This document shows, piece after piece, positions 19,894 through 29,383 of a stretch of 64,000 bases of DNA. The first letter of the stretch is position 1, and every line of letters starts with the position of its first letter. This stretch comes from Ignavibacteriota bacterium. GTDB lineage: Bacteria > Bacteroidota > Ignavibacteria > Kapaibacteriales > UBA2268. A model generated the notes under the pieces. The model was given only the letters and a program-made list of their open reading frames with translations. It had not been told where the DNA came from and ran no database searches. The position numbers and the translations under genes are program-made. The stretch covers positions 635,428 through 699,427 of the forward strand of contig JAHBUQ010000002.1 in assembly GCA_019637995.1 (NCBI GenBank), read 5' to 3'.

Positions 19894-20989
19894 CATCGAA
19901 GAAAGAAATAATTACCCTGAGTATGTCGAAAAAGAATTTAGATTCAAGGTAGCTAAAGGTCAGTCCCCTGAAAGAATTGACACTTATTTGACAAAATATA
20001 TTTATAATGCTACACGCAACCGCGTCCAGCAGGCAATTGACGATGGCAATGTTACTATAAACGGGTATGTGGTGAAATCAAGTCGCAAAGTCCAGCCGAA
20101 TGATGAAATTCTTTGTAAAATAATGAAAGCGCCGCCTATTGAACTCCTGCCTGAAAATATTCCTCTTGACATAAAATTCGAGGATGACTATTTGCTTGTT
20201 GTCAATAAACCTGCCGGAATGGTTACTCACCCGGGATTCGGTCACCGTTACGGCACTTTGGTTAATGCTGTATTGTATCACTTTGGACTACGCCAGCCGA
20301 TAGAAATTGAAACAGCTGAAGACGATGATGATGAAGCAGATTTAGAGGAGTTTGAGGATAAAATAAGCGAGCCGACTGAAGGTGAAATTTATGCTTCAGA
20401 ATCTATCAGACCAGGAATAGTACATAGGTTGGATAAGGATACTTCCGGACTTCTGGTAATAGCAAAAAATCCTGCTGTTCATGCAAATCTTGCAGCTCAG
20501 TTTGCAGCTCGGACGACCGAAAGAGAGTATAACGCCATTGTTTGGGGAAAAATTAATGAAGACGAAGGCTCGATTGAAGGTGATATCGGAAGGTCAACGA
20601 GAAACCGCAAAAATTTTGCGGTAGTAAAGAAAGGCGGTAAGTATGCAAAGACTGATTTCAAAGTAATTGATAGATTTCGATTTGCAACTCTTGTAAAACT
20701 CAAACTTCATACAGGCAGAACTCATCAAATTCGCGTGCATTTAAATCATATCAACAATACAGTTTTTGGTGATCCGGCTTATGGTGGCGATAAAAATTTG
20801 TATGGCGGAACACCCGAAATTAATAAAATTGCAAATAAATGTTTGAAGATGGTAAATCGTCAATTACTTCATGCCAGAACTCTTGGATTTACACATCCTG
20901 TTACAAAAGAGTTTATGAGTTTTGATTGTGAATTGCCGGCGGATTTTGTTCAGGTTATTGAATTTATTAAATACAATTTACCGGAATGA
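19886..20989 (+). CDS. rluD: 23S rRNA pseudouridine synthase, RluD family
   Basis: Converts uridines to pseudouridine in large-subunit rRNA. N-terminal S4 RNA-binding domain: RIDTYLTKYI through VTINGYVVKSSRKV. The catalytic Asp is in HRLDKDTSGLLV (about residue 180), and RTHQIRVHL follows. I choose the GTG at 19886 because GGAG stands at 19875-19878 with ideal spacing and it gives an 8-bp coupling overlap with lspA; the in-frame ATG at 19853 lies within lspA. Unusual: a roughly 40-residue acidic insertion rich in D/E (EDDDDEADLEEFED) sits just before the catalytic loop. Confidence 0.93.
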   Translation: MNDIEERNNYPEYVEKEFRFKVAKGQSPERIDTYLTKYIYNATRNRVQQAIDDGNVTINGYVVKSSRKVQPNDEILCKIMKAPPIELLPENIPLDIKFEDDYLLVVNKPAGMVTHPGFGHRYGTLVNAVLYHFGLRQPIEIETAEDDDDEADLEEFEDKISEPTEGEIYASESIRPGIVHRLDKDTSGLLVIAKNPAVHANLAAQFAARTTEREYNAIVWGKINEDEGSIEGDIGRSTRNRKNFAVVKKGGKYAKTDFKVIDRFRFATLVKLKLHTGRTHQIRVHLNHINNTVFGDPAYGGDKNLYGGTPEINKIANKCLKMVNRQLLHARTLGFTHPVTKEFMSFDCELPADFVQVIEFIKYNLPE

Positions 20990-21059
20990 TAATGAAATAA
21001 GATAGAAAAGTTTGATTCATGAGAATTTGGTATTGCAGATTAAATTTAAGGTTGGAAAT

Positions 21060-21683
21060 ATGATAACGAAATTAGCTTTAACAGAAGAACCTATTCATGA
21101 TTTGATTTCACGCAGATGGTCGTTGAGAGCTTTTGATATAAATAAACCGGTCGCCCGTGAGCAGATTATATCAATTTGTGAAGCAGGCAGATGGGCACCA
21201 TCCTGCTTTGGAGATGAACCCTGGAGATTTATGGTTTGGGATATTTACCATGACGAAAATGCATATATGCGTGCTTTTAATTGTATTGGAGAGTGGAATC
21301 AAAGATGGGTTAAGACGGCACCTGTAATAATTACATCTTTTGCTGATGACAGGTTTCGTTTGAACGGAGAACCAAATCGTTGGGCTCAGCACGATACAGG
21401 GCTTGCCACTCAAAATATACTTCTTCAGGCATTTGCACTTGGACTTGCAGCTCATCCGTTGGGAGGGTTTGATGGAGATAAAATCAAGAAAGAATTTAGT
21501 ATTGACGAAAGATTCACAGCAATGGCTTGCATAGCAATCGGATATCAGGCAGGCAGCGATGTTTTGGATGATGATCATGCAAAAGATGAGTTGAAACCAA
21601 GATTAAGGCGGCAACTTGGTACGACTTTCTTCGATAGTTATTGGGAAAATGGTATTATCAATGCAAATGAAGAGAATAAATAA
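21060..21683 (+). CDS. nitroreductase family FMN oxidoreductase
   Basis: Flavin enzyme of the nitroreductase superfamily, about 207 residues from the ATG at 21060 (the TTG at 21012 would add 16 poorly conserved residues). The N-terminal RRWSLRAFDINKPV, with Arg-rich FMN phosphate contact, and CEAGRWAPSCFGDEPWRF are the classic signature. LQAFALGLAAHPLGGF and ACIAIGY complete the fold. Physiological substrate unknown; homologues reduce nitro compounds, quinones or enones with NAD(P)H. The CIA30-like gene begins 2 bp after its stop. Confidence 0.9.
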   Translation: MITKLALTEEPIHDLISRRWSLRAFDINKPVAREQIISICEAGRWAPSCFGDEPWRFMVWDIYHDENAYMRAFNCIGEWNQRWVKTAPVIITSFADDRFRLNGEPNRWAQHDTGLATQNILLQAFALGLAAHPLGGFDGDKIKKEFSIDERFTAMACIAIGYQAGSDVLDDDHAKDELKPRLRRQLGTTFFDSYWENGIINANEENK

Positions 21684-21685
21684 GG

Positions 21686-22228
21686 ATGATAGTATTATTA
21701 ATAATTATGCTTATGTTGATAAATATTTCTTCAAATGAATACCTGATTGATTTTGGCACCGAAAAGTCCGGTAGTGATTGGTATATCATCAATGACGGTG
21801 TAATGGGCGGGCTGTCTTTAGGTAATTTCAAGCTCGCAGAAAATTCCATGGTTTTCAGTGGAAATATATCACTTGATAATAATGGTGGATTTTCTGCTTT
21901 ACGCTCCCCATTTGGAAAATATGACTTATCAAAATTTGATTACTTAGAGATAAAATCCCGCTCAAAAGGGCAAATTATCGCTTTTACTCTTGAGACTGAC
22001 AATCGCTTTTTTATGCCATATTATAAATTTATTGTTTCAAGTGGCACAGATGAGTTTGTAATTACGAAGATTAAATTAAGTGACTTCAAAGCATATCGAC
22101 TCGCACGGGAAACAGGTGATTATTTGTCTGAAAATGAACTTCAGAAAATAATCCGTATGGGTTTTATCACTTCCGACAAAAAGGCAAGCGATTTTGAATT
22201 TGAAGTTGAGTATATTAAATTTTACTGA
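21686..22228 (+). CDS. CIA30-family protein with N-terminal hydrophobic segment
   Basis: Residues 1-15 are strongly hydrophobic (MIVLLIIMLMLINIS), suggesting export or membrane anchoring. The remainder matches the CIA30/NDUFAF1-like jelly-roll: WYIINDGVMGGLS near residue 32, then GNISLDNNGGFSALRSP and a C-terminal FEVEYIKFY. In eukaryotes the family helps assemble complex I; bacterial members have no firm role and resemble carbohydrate-binding folds. Start 2 bp after the nitroreductase stop implies co-expression. Confidence 0.82.
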   Translation: MIVLLIIMLMLINISSNEYLIDFGTEKSGSDWYIINDGVMGGLSLGNFKLAENSMVFSGNISLDNNGGFSALRSPFGKYDLSKFDYLEIKSRSKGQIIAFTLETDNRFFMPYYKFIVSSGTDEFVITKIKLSDFKAYRLARETGDYLSENELQKIIRMGFITSDKKASDFEFEVEYIKFY

Positions 22229-22316
22229 TATTTAAGTCTTTTTATCAAAAATTATTTTCATATATAGAAAAAAAGTCATAATTTAGCATTTTTAAAATTC
22301 AATCTAAGGAAAAAAG

Positions 22317-22676
22317 ATGAATCTTAGGATCGAAAAACAGGATAATATAACAATAGTAAATCTTAATGAAGATAAATTTACTAATATGCTCTCTGCAAAT
22401 TTCACAGACAAAATGCAGAATCTGATTGACGAAGGCAATTTCAATATTTTAATTAATCTTGAAAAAGTAAATTATATGGATAGCTCTGCACTTGGTTCAA
22501 TTATAACAACTTACAACAGTATCAACGAAGCCGCAAAATCGAATGACACAAAGGGCTCTGTTTCCATTTGCTCATTAAACAAAAGTGTTGATTTTCTGTT
22601 TTCTATGCTTCGCATAAATGGAATTATCAATATCTATCAATCTAAAGAAATTGCGATAGAATCTCTGAGCCAATAA
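22317..22676 (+). CDS. STAS-domain anti-sigma factor antagonist-like protein
   Basis: Single STAS domain of 119 residues. NLEKVNYMDSSALGSI (about 48-62) is the SpoIIAA/RsbV signature, with S57 the likely phospho-acceptor. Family members bind or release anti-sigma kinases or act in other partner-switch systems. No RsbW-like kinase or PP2C phosphatase is nearby; the ECF sigma factors 4-9 kb away use a different type of anti-sigma. An AAGGAAAAAAG stretch precedes the ATG. Confidence 0.88.
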   Translation: MNLRIEKQDNITIVNLNEDKFTNMLSANFTDKMQNLIDEGNFNILINLEKVNYMDSSALGSIITTYNSINEAAKSNDTKGSVSICSLNKSVDFLFSMLRINGIINIYQSKEIAIESLSQ

Positions 22677-22691
22677 GTGCATGAATTATCA

Positions 22692-24719
22692 TCAATTAGT
22701 AGTATTGAGCAAGTTCAAAAATTCTTCTTCGTTCAGGATTTTTGTACCAAGCTTGAGTGCTTTATCGTACTTGCTACCCGGTGAAGTACCTACAACTACA
22801 TAATCAGTATTTTTAGAAACTGATTTAACCTCTTTGCCGCCAAATTCCTCTACCCTCTTTGCGGCTTCACCTCTTGACATTGACTCAAGTTCACCTGTGA
22901 AGACAAAGGTTTTTCCGGTTATATTAATATTTTGATTAACTTCCGAAGCCGGCACTGATTCCATATTCAGTCCATAAGAAATTAATCTGTCTATAATTTC
23001 AATGTTTTTAGAGTCAGCAAAATATGAAACCACTGAATCAGCCATTTTTTCGCCAACTTCGTGAATTTCTTCCAGCTTCTCCTTAGTAGCAGAACGCAAT
23101 TGCTCAATATTTTTGAAATTGCGGGCAAGAAGTTTAGCACCGCCCTGTCCGATAAATCTTATTCCAAGCCCATAAAGTACTCTTTCAAATGGGCGTATCT
23201 TGGAATTTTCAATTGCTTCCAGCAGATTACTTACAGACTTATCGCCCCATCGGTCGAGTGCCAATATTTCATCTTTGTACTCATGAAGTTTATAAATATC
23301 AGCAATATTCCTGATATATCCTAGCTCTACGAACTGCTCGACAACTTTCTCGCCGAATCCTTCAATATCCATAGCATCTCGTGAAGCAAAATGCTCTATT
23401 GAGCGTCTTATTTGCCATGGACATTCGGGATGAATGCAGTAGTAATTTGCTTCACCTTCTATTCTTACAAGCGTGCTTTCAAGAGAGCAGCTGCATTTGT
23501 CCGGAAAAATATAAGGGCTTGAATTATGTAGTCTTAAATTCGGTATATAAGAAACGACTTTTGGAATTACTTCGCCCCCTTTTTCTATGATGACCGTATC
23601 GCCTATACGAATATCTTTTTCCTTAATAAAATCATAATTGTGAAGTGTTGCACGGCTAATGGTCGAGCCGGCAAGAAGTACAGGTTCGAGCTCTGCAACC
23701 GGTGTTACAGCTCCGGTTCTTCCAACCTGCAAAGTGATGTTTTTAAGTAGTGTTTCAGCAGATTCCGTTTCATATTTATAAGCAATCGCCCATTTGGGTG
23801 AGCGGGCAACTGTTCCAAGCTCTTCCTGCATTCTGAACGAATTTACTTTAATTACAATACCGTCAGTTTGAAATGGCAGATTATGCCTCTCTGTCTCCCA
23901 ATGATTAATAAATTCGAAAATTTCATCAATATTTTTAGCTGTTTGATATGCCGGATTCACTTGAAACCCGATATCTTTGAGAATATCCAGGCTCTGGGAA
24001 TGTTTTGAAATCTGAACATCATTTGTTCTGAGATAATATGTAAAGATATTGATTTTTCGATTAGAAACAATTTGCGGGTCGAGAAGTTTCAGCGAGCCGG
24101 CTGTCGTATTCCTTGGATTTGCATATAATTTCTCACCTGCTTCCAGTCTCTCCTTATTAATTTCATCAAAATCAGAGACATTCATATATGCTTCGCCACG
24201 AACTTCAAAATCAGTAAGATTATACGAATTTCCTTTGACAGAAATCGGAACTGAGCGAACAGTCTTAATATTTTGAGTGATATTATCTCCGGTATATCCA
24301 TCTCCACGTGTAGCACCTGTTTTCAAAATGCCACTTTCGTAAGTTATGCTGACAGCAACACCGTCAATTTTTAATTCACAACAAAATTCAATATCTGATG
24401 AGCCGATTTCTTTTGAAATTCGTTTATGAAAATCCTCTACTTCCTGGCGATTGTATGTGTTCTGAAGTGAAAGCATAGGTACCTGATGAGTAACAGACTC
24501 AAATTTTCCAAGTGCTTTACCGCCAACCCTTTGTGTTGGAGAATCCGGAGATTTATACTGCGGGTTTTCCTGTTCAAGAGCGACCAGTTCCGCAAATAGT
24601 AAATCATACTCCCTATCGGGAATAAGTGATTCGGCATCTTGATAATATGCTTTGTCATATTGACTGATTAAGCCTCTTAGCTCGTCAATCCTGCCCTTAA
24701 TCTCACTGAATAAATCCAT
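22692..24719 (-). CDS. ligA: NAD-dependent DNA ligase LigA
   Basis: Seals nicks with NAD+ during replication and repair. The adenylation domain has the lysine motif CELKIDGVAVS (about residue 115). The OB domain, a zinc site (Cys in CSCSLE and CIHPECPWQ), helix-hairpin-helix segments and a C-terminal BRCT domain (GKTFVFTGELESMSRGEAA) follow in normal order. The ATG at 24719 (MDLFSEIKGR) has AGGG seven bases upstream on the minus strand, so I prefer it to the ATG at 24743. Length is then about 675 aa, typical. Confidence 0.96.
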   Translation of the reverse strand: MDLFSEIKGRIDELRGLISQYDKAYYQDAESLIPDREYDLLFAELVALEQENPQYKSPDSPTQRVGGKALGKFESVTHQVPMLSLQNTYNRQEVEDFHKRISKEIGSSDIEFCCELKIDGVAVSITYESGILKTGATRGDGYTGDNITQNIKTVRSVPISVKGNSYNLTDFEVRGEAYMNVSDFDEINKERLEAGEKLYANPRNTTAGSLKLLDPQIVSNRKINIFTYYLRTNDVQISKHSQSLDILKDIGFQVNPAYQTAKNIDEIFEFINHWETERHNLPFQTDGIVIKVNSFRMQEELGTVARSPKWAIAYKYETESAETLLKNITLQVGRTGAVTPVAELEPVLLAGSTISRATLHNYDFIKEKDIRIGDTVIIEKGGEVIPKVVSYIPNLRLHNSSPYIFPDKCSCSLESTLVRIEGEANYYCIHPECPWQIRRSIEHFASRDAMDIEGFGEKVVEQFVELGYIRNIADIYKLHEYKDEILALDRWGDKSVSNLLEAIENSKIRPFERVLYGLGIRFIGQGGAKLLARNFKNIEQLRSATKEKLEEIHEVGEKMADSVVSYFADSKNIEIIDRLISYGLNMESVPASEVNQNINITGKTFVFTGELESMSRGEAAKRVEEFGGKEVKSVSKNTDYVVVGTSPGSKYDKALKLGTKILNEEEFLNLLNTTN

Positions 24720-25107
24720 AAGTTCGCCCTGGTATTTTTTCAAAATTGAAATGATGAATTAAAGCAAATTTTATTACTTTTTTTTGTTTATAGAACTTAA
24801 ATGTAATTAACGGATAGCAAATAAAGGCGTAGTAAAAATATGGCTTATGCGTGAATCAGACTTCTTGAAGTTCCTGTATTATTGGGCATAAACTCCTGTG
24901 CTGATTTGAGTAAGTGCATATATACTAAACACATCAAATAACAGTTGATTGATAAGAAATAAAACTACTAAAACTTTTATCATTGTAGTATATAAAAATA
25001 TAAGCCGAAACTTATACAAGTATTCTTCGAATATGACTCATAGCCCCAATAAATTGGTTTGAGACCGAAAATTATAAAAAAATTGCTATCGGAGCAGGGA
25101 AATCTGC
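24720..25107. other. intergenic region, no gene recognised
   Basis: AT-rich gap between ligA and the first anti-sigma gene, both on the minus strand, so it should hold the ligA promoter and the 3' end of the sigma/anti-sigma transcript. I see no coding potential beyond short open stretches and no strong terminator hairpin. Confidence 0.4.
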
Positions 25108-26382
25108 TTATCTGAAATTAATATTTATACCGCCTGTAATTCCAAGCTTGCCTGTATTATAAATATTGCCACCAACATTATAAAATAACCAACTGTACTC
25201 ACCGCCTACAAATATACTGACAGGACTACTTACATTAAATGTCATACCCACCTGTGTTCTCGAGAGTGGTCCTACTTTAGTCCAGGCAATTGTTTGTGTA
25301 AAGTAAGGATTCAGAGTATATGGAATCAGCATTTCATTTGGGTTGTATCTCGCTGAAATACCTGCCCAGTAAAGCATTGGTGCCTGAGAATAATTCAAAT
25401 TATTCAAAGTAAATTCCTGTGAAAACATCTCCTGGCCGCCTTCCAATCCTATAGAAACTTCTTCCATAAAATGATACCACACTCCTAAAGAATTATCTGT
25501 AAATAAGTTGCTCTCGCCTGAAACTACTACCGGTGGATAGCTGTTTTGAGAACTGACTCTCCTAAATTGAACGCTCAACTTAGGCAGATTAATCATTCCC
25601 AAAACGCCGGCATTATAAATGAAATTATCATTGCCATAATTCCCAAATGCTGGATTATGTGACATTTTTGATTTCATTTCATTAATGCTTGATTTTGCAT
25701 TATTACTTAATGTAGAGGAAAATGAACCATCAAGCCTTATCGGATAATAAAATGTTAATAACTCACCAAAATACGCATCAGAATCAGATGTCTTTAATGC
25801 AGCTTCAGGTTTATCTGCACTTCCGGATTGAGCAGTTTTTTGAGAGCCGGCATTTCCTGAATTATCTCTGCCAACAGAAGCTGAGGAAGTACTACCGCCA
25901 TCTGATGATTGAGCTGCAATGGATTCCGAATTTGCCATATTCCCGATATTTTCTGCTTGATTATTGCCTGAATCGTATGACTCAATCATCGGTACGGATT
26001 GCTTTTTGCTAATAGCAGAGCCGAGAATACCTTTAAGGGAATTATTCTCATTGAGTAAATATATTGATGTACCTGCTGTAAAAAGGAACAAAAGTAGCAG
26101 TAGCAAACCTGAATACCTGCGGAAAAAGCTTCCTGATTCAGTAGCCGCTAAAACTGCACCTCCGGAAGCAGCCATACCGAGCTGAGCAAACACAGAATCG
26201 GTGATATCAGGCGGTACAGTAATACGATTCATATCCATCATCGCAAGATTATTGATTTTTACTTGCGAATTGAATTCATTTCTGAGCTCGGAGCTACCTG
26301 AAAGTGAAGCGAATAAAGCTTCTTCACCTGTGCCATCAAGCTCTCCGTCCAGATAATCGTGTATCAATCTCTTATAATTCAT
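25108..26382 (-). CDS. anti-sigma-like protein fused to outer-membrane-barrel-like domain (module 1)
   Basis: Encoded 36 bp after an ECF sigma factor. Residues 1-70 look like a cytoplasmic anti-sigma domain (IHDYLDGELDGTGEEALFASL) without zinc-binding Cys. About 86-110 is one membrane helix (YSGLLLLLLFLFTAGTSIYL). A Ser/Gly/Asn-rich linker runs to about 200. The last 200 residues alternate polar and hydrophobic residues and end in GITGGININFR, resembling a small outer-membrane beta-barrel. The protein at 30136-31356 shares the layout and the motif E-x-F-x-Q-E-F-T. I infer a trans-envelope sensor; the barrel and topology are predictions. Confidence 0.7.
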   Translation of the reverse strand: MNYKRLIHDYLDGELDGTGEEALFASLSGSSELRNEFNSQVKINNLAMMDMNRITVPPDITDSVFAQLGMAASGGAVLAATESGSFFRRYSGLLLLLLFLFTAGTSIYLLNENNSLKGILGSAISKKQSVPMIESYDSGNNQAENIGNMANSESIAAQSSDGGSTSSASVGRDNSGNAGSQKTAQSGSADKPEAALKTSDSDAYFGELLTFYYPIRLDGSFSSTLSNNAKSSINEMKSKMSHNPAFGNYGNDNFIYNAGVLGMINLPKLSVQFRRVSSQNSYPPVVVSGESNLFTDNSLGVWYHFMEEVSIGLEGGQEMFSQEFTLNNLNYSQAPMLYWAGISARYNPNEMLIPYTLNPYFTQTIAWTKVGPLSRTQVGMTFNVSSPVSIFVGGEYSWLFYNVGGNIYNTGKLGITGGININFR

Positions 26383-26418
26383 TGATAACTCTAAGTTTAT
26401 ATTTAATAATAATTTTCG

Positions 26419-26973
26419 TCATTCCAACTCCTCCAGATAAGGCTGAAGGATCTCTTTAATTTTTTCTTTAGCTCTGACTACTCTGTTTCGTATAGTTGAA
26501 ACATTCTGTCCTAAAATTTCTCCAATTTCCTGATATGACATACCTTCGTAATTTCTTAGAACAAAAGCTTCGCGATGCTCGAAATCAAGCATCTTTACAG
26601 CTTTGGCAATCAGATCTACAAGCTCATCATCGTCAAAACTTTTATCATAAACCGGCATTTTCATTTCATCAAATTCTATGCTGTATTTAGAATCTCTTTT
26701 GTAGTTAAGGCATAAATTTCTTGCAATTCTAATCAGCATACCTCTGATATTGCTGACATTTAGATTTTGTTTATAAGTTTCAAAGAACTTAACAAATGTA
26801 TCCTGATAAATATCATTGGATTCCTCAGAATAGTCCAAAACTCTGTGGCAGTAAGCATAAATTCTCTGAGAGTAGCGAGCATAAATCTCTCTGAATGCCG
26901 CTTCTGACTCAGACTTTCTGCCGGCAAGCATCTTCATTAATTCGTTATCAGGCATCTCGGCAAGAGACATCAT
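26419..26973 (-). CDS. ECF RNA polymerase sigma factor (module 1)
   Basis: Extracytoplasmic-function sigma factor, 184 aa. Region 2 spans about residues 24-90 (FREIYARYSQRIYAYCHRVL, YQDTFVKFFETY, RGMLIRIARNLCLNYKR). Region 4 is C-terminal (LDFEHREAFVLRNYEGMSY followed by EIGEILGQNVSTIRNRV). Its start overlaps the stop of the upstream propeller lipoprotein by 4 bp (ATGA-type coupling), and the anti-sigma gene follows after 36 bp. Target promoters unknown; autoregulation is usual for the family. Confidence 0.94.
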   Translation of the reverse strand: MMSLAEMPDNELMKMLAGRKSESEAAFREIYARYSQRIYAYCHRVLDYSEESNDIYQDTFVKFFETYKQNLNVSNIRGMLIRIARNLCLNYKRDSKYSIEFDEMKMPVYDKSFDDDELVDLIAKAVKMLDFEHREAFVLRNYEGMSYQEIGEILGQNVSTIRNRVVRAKEKIKEILQPYLEELE

Positions 26974-28133
26974 AGCACCGCCTTACGATAACTCCAGAAT
27001 CCTTTAAATGCATTGCTGCTTAGTATATATGAACGTTTGATACTTGCAAGTGCAAGTTCGTAATTTATCTCCGAACAAATCAATGTCGAGTAAATATCTG
27101 AATCAAGTAATGTTGTGCTGTTATAAAGAACTTTGCTTCCATCCCATGACCATTTTGGGCTGTGGTATCTTTCAAATCCGTCTGTTCTTGTGATGTTTGA
27201 GTATCTTAAATCATTAGTTGCTGTGAAAATAAGCCATATATTACCATCGCGACCACTTACTGCAAGAAAATCATTTTTTGGTGAAAGTGAGGCATCTTTG
27301 CCTCCTATATTTTCATTGGGAATTGAAACAATTCTCTCGGTTCCGGAATTTATATCTATCAGATAAATATCATCATTCGAGCCATTTTTTACACTAAATA
27401 TAATTTGTTGGGAGTCATCCGACCAATTTACTTTTAAATCGCTCTCGCCGGCAAAATCAATATTTCCTATTGATTTGCTGTATTTTGTTATTAAATTGTC
27501 ACTTCCGGCTGATTGTGCTACTTTTACTGTATAAGCAGTGGCAGAGCCATCGCCTTCGATATAAGCGAAATATTGTGAATTGTTTGAGAATGATGCAAAT
27601 GAACCTTGAGCAAGTCTTCCTGTTATTTGATTAAATGTTGGTGAGCCAGACTCTACATCATAAACAAATAGTCTTGAATTTCCGGCATTAAATGCAATAT
27701 ATCTACCATTTGATGAAATCACCGGAAAAGATACACTGAAAATATCGTTATCTGATACAATTAAATTTTGATTACTTCCATCAATATTCGATATAAACAA
27801 GCTACTATTACCATTTTCAATATCTTTTCGGATATATGTAATTTTGCCATTATCAGAGGGAGCCGAGAAGGTGATCCCATTAATCAATAAATTATCTATA
27901 AAACTTCCTTCACCATCTGTTTGGTAAACATTCGGAAGACTGCTGTTTACAGGTGCCGCTGAGAAATATACAAGCTCCTCAGGAGTGTTGCCATTACCAC
28001 TGGTTTCTATGCAGGTATCGCAACGACTGAAAAGAATCAAGGCAAAGAAACCAATGGTATATGAAAATATCCTGCTGCCTATAGTAAGGCATTTTCCTGA
28101 AATTTTGGCAATATTTATATATTTTTCTGACAT
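26970..28133 (-). CDS. TolB/PD40-type beta-propeller lipoprotein
   Basis: First gene of the module-1 operon. The N-terminus has a basic/polar lead, then YTIGFFALILFSRC, a plausible though non-standard lipobox. The remainder has WD40-like PD40 blades: SNIDGSNQNLIV, PVISSNGRYIAFNAG, WSDDSQQIIFS, LSPKNDFLAVSG and SPKWSWDGSKVLYNS. TolB-like propellers bind other envelope proteins. Translational coupling to the sigma factor (4-bp overlap) suggests it belongs to the same signalling unit, perhaps as the envelope partner of the barrel/anti-sigma protein. That role is inference. Confidence 0.8.
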   Translation of the reverse strand: MSEKYINIAKISGKCLTIGSRIFSYTIGFFALILFSRCDTCIETSGNGNTPEELVYFSAAPVNSSLPNVYQTDGEGSFIDNLLINGITFSAPSDNGKITYIRKDIENGNSSLFISNIDGSNQNLIVSDNDIFSVSFPVISSNGRYIAFNAGNSRLFVYDVESGSPTFNQITGRLAQGSFASFSNNSQYFAYIEGDGSATAYTVKVAQSAGSDNLITKYSKSIGNIDFAGESDLKVNWSDDSQQIIFSVKNGSNDDIYLIDINSGTERIVSIPNENIGGKDASLSPKNDFLAVSGRDGNIWLIFTATNDLRYSNITRTDGFERYHSPKWSWDGSKVLYNSTTLLDSDIYSTLICSEINYELALASIKRSYILSSNAFKGFWSYRKAVL

Positions 28134-28327
28134 TGTACTATCTTCTACTTACAATAACACATTAACTTGAAAAAAATCTCATAAAAAAATTCAATTTTCA
28201 AAAAAAAGTTTATTTTTTTGTAAAAATAATCATATTTTGAAGTTATTTCATTTTATCAGTGAATTTTTTTTGAAACTGACAGGGATTTTCTGCGTATTTT
28301 TAACTATGTTACAACTTGCAATTTATC

Positions 28328-28333
28328 AGGAGG
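28328..28333 (+). promoter_or_regulatory. perfect Shine-Dalgarno of the serine hydrolase gene
   Basis: AGGAGG nine bases before the ATG at 28343. It is one of the strongest ribosome binding sites in the window and fixes that start. Confidence 0.75.
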
Positions 28334-28342
28334 ATAAACTAA

Positions 28343-29383
28343 ATGAAAAAAAATAACCAAAAAAAAATTGAAAATATAATCAACTCAATTGTAGATTATA
28401 AAAATTACCATGGTTGTGCCATTCATATTGAGTCCCTTGATAATGATATTAAGTTTAATTATAGTGCCGGCAATCTTGAGGAATCAAAACAATTTTATAT
28501 AGCAAGTATTAACAAAATAATGCTTTCTGCAATCGCTTTGAAGATGTCTTTGGGTAATTTAATCAATTTAGATGATAAAATCATAAAATATTTGCCAAAT
28601 GATTTAACAAATAATTTGTTGGTTATTGATGGTAAAAATTATACTGATGAAATTACAGTCAGGCATCTTATGTCGCATACTTCAGGCTTGCCCTGCTATT
28701 TGATTGATAAGCCCAAGGGGCAAAGTTCGGTAATGGAGTCTCTACTATCAGGAAATGATGAAGAATGGAGCATAGATAGAGTCGTTGATTACGCAAAACG
28801 AATTCCTCCAAAATTTGTTCCGGGCGCACCCCAAAAAGCATCATATTCGGATACTAATTTTCGACTTTTAGGAGCAATCCTGGAAAAAGCAAGCTCTAAA
28901 TCCACAGAAGAACTGCTTGGCGAGCTGTTTAAGTTGTGTAATATGGATGATACTTATGTGATTACTGAATCAACAGCCAATGATTTTGCACCGATCTATG
29001 TTGGGAATAATAATATTAGTGTGATGAATTATTTAATTTCGACCGGTCAGGATATTGTTTCGACAGCAGAGGATTTAGCAAAATTCACCCGCAAATTCTT
29101 CGATGGAAGTATATATCCTGAATCAAAACTAAATGAGTTACAAAATTGGAACAATATTTTCTTTCCGTTTAAGTATGGAACCGGTATCCAAAAGTTCTAT
29201 GTGCCATTAATACTCTCCCTTTTCAACAAAGTTCCTGATATGCTTGGGCATAGTGGCTCGACAGGAACAGCTGCTTTTTTTGTGCCTGAGAGGAATTTAA
29301 TAATAACAGGTTGCACAAATCAAGCTAAATCTCCGAGTAAATTATTCCAAATGATGATAAAAATTATGAATTCTATTAAATAG
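28343..29383 (+). CDS. beta-lactamase-fold serine hydrolase, apparently cytoplasmic
   Basis: Member of the class C beta-lactamase/penicillin-binding-like esterase superfamily, 346 aa. Nucleophile motif SxxK is SINK (in YIASINKIMLS, about residue 53), the second motif is the Tyr in YSDTNFRLLG, and HSGSTGTAAFF near the C-terminus occupies the KTG position. MSHTSGLPCY is also family-typical. There is no signal peptide, unlike secreted relatives, so a cytosolic esterase or peptidase is more likely than antibiotic resistance. It lies opposite the two sigma modules and its 3' end overlaps the lipoprotein gene at 29376 by 8 bp on the other strand. Confidence 0.85.
   Translation: MKKNNQKKIENIINSIVDYKNYHGCAIHIESLDNDIKFNYSAGNLEESKQFYIASINKIMLSAIALKMSLGNLINLDDKIIKYLPNDLTNNLLVIDGKNYTDEITVRHLMSHTSGLPCYLIDKPKGQSSVMESLLSGNDEEWSIDRVVDYAKRIPPKFVPGAPQKASYSDTNFRLLGAILEKASSKSTEELLGELFKLCNMDDTYVITESTANDFAPIYVGNNNISVMNYLISTGQDIVSTAEDLAKFTRKFFDGSIYPESKLNELQNWNNIFFPFKYGTGIQKFYVPLILSLFNKVPDMLGHSGSTGTAAFFVPERNLIITGCTNQAKSPSKLFQMMIKIMNSIK

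Noticed and set aside
28343-29383. Antibiotic-resistance beta-lactamase (also 34980-36431)
   Set aside because: Both belong to the broad serine hydrolase superfamily. One has no signal peptide and the other lacks the usual Asn of the second motif and carries a T9SS tail; esterase or peptidase roles are more likely.
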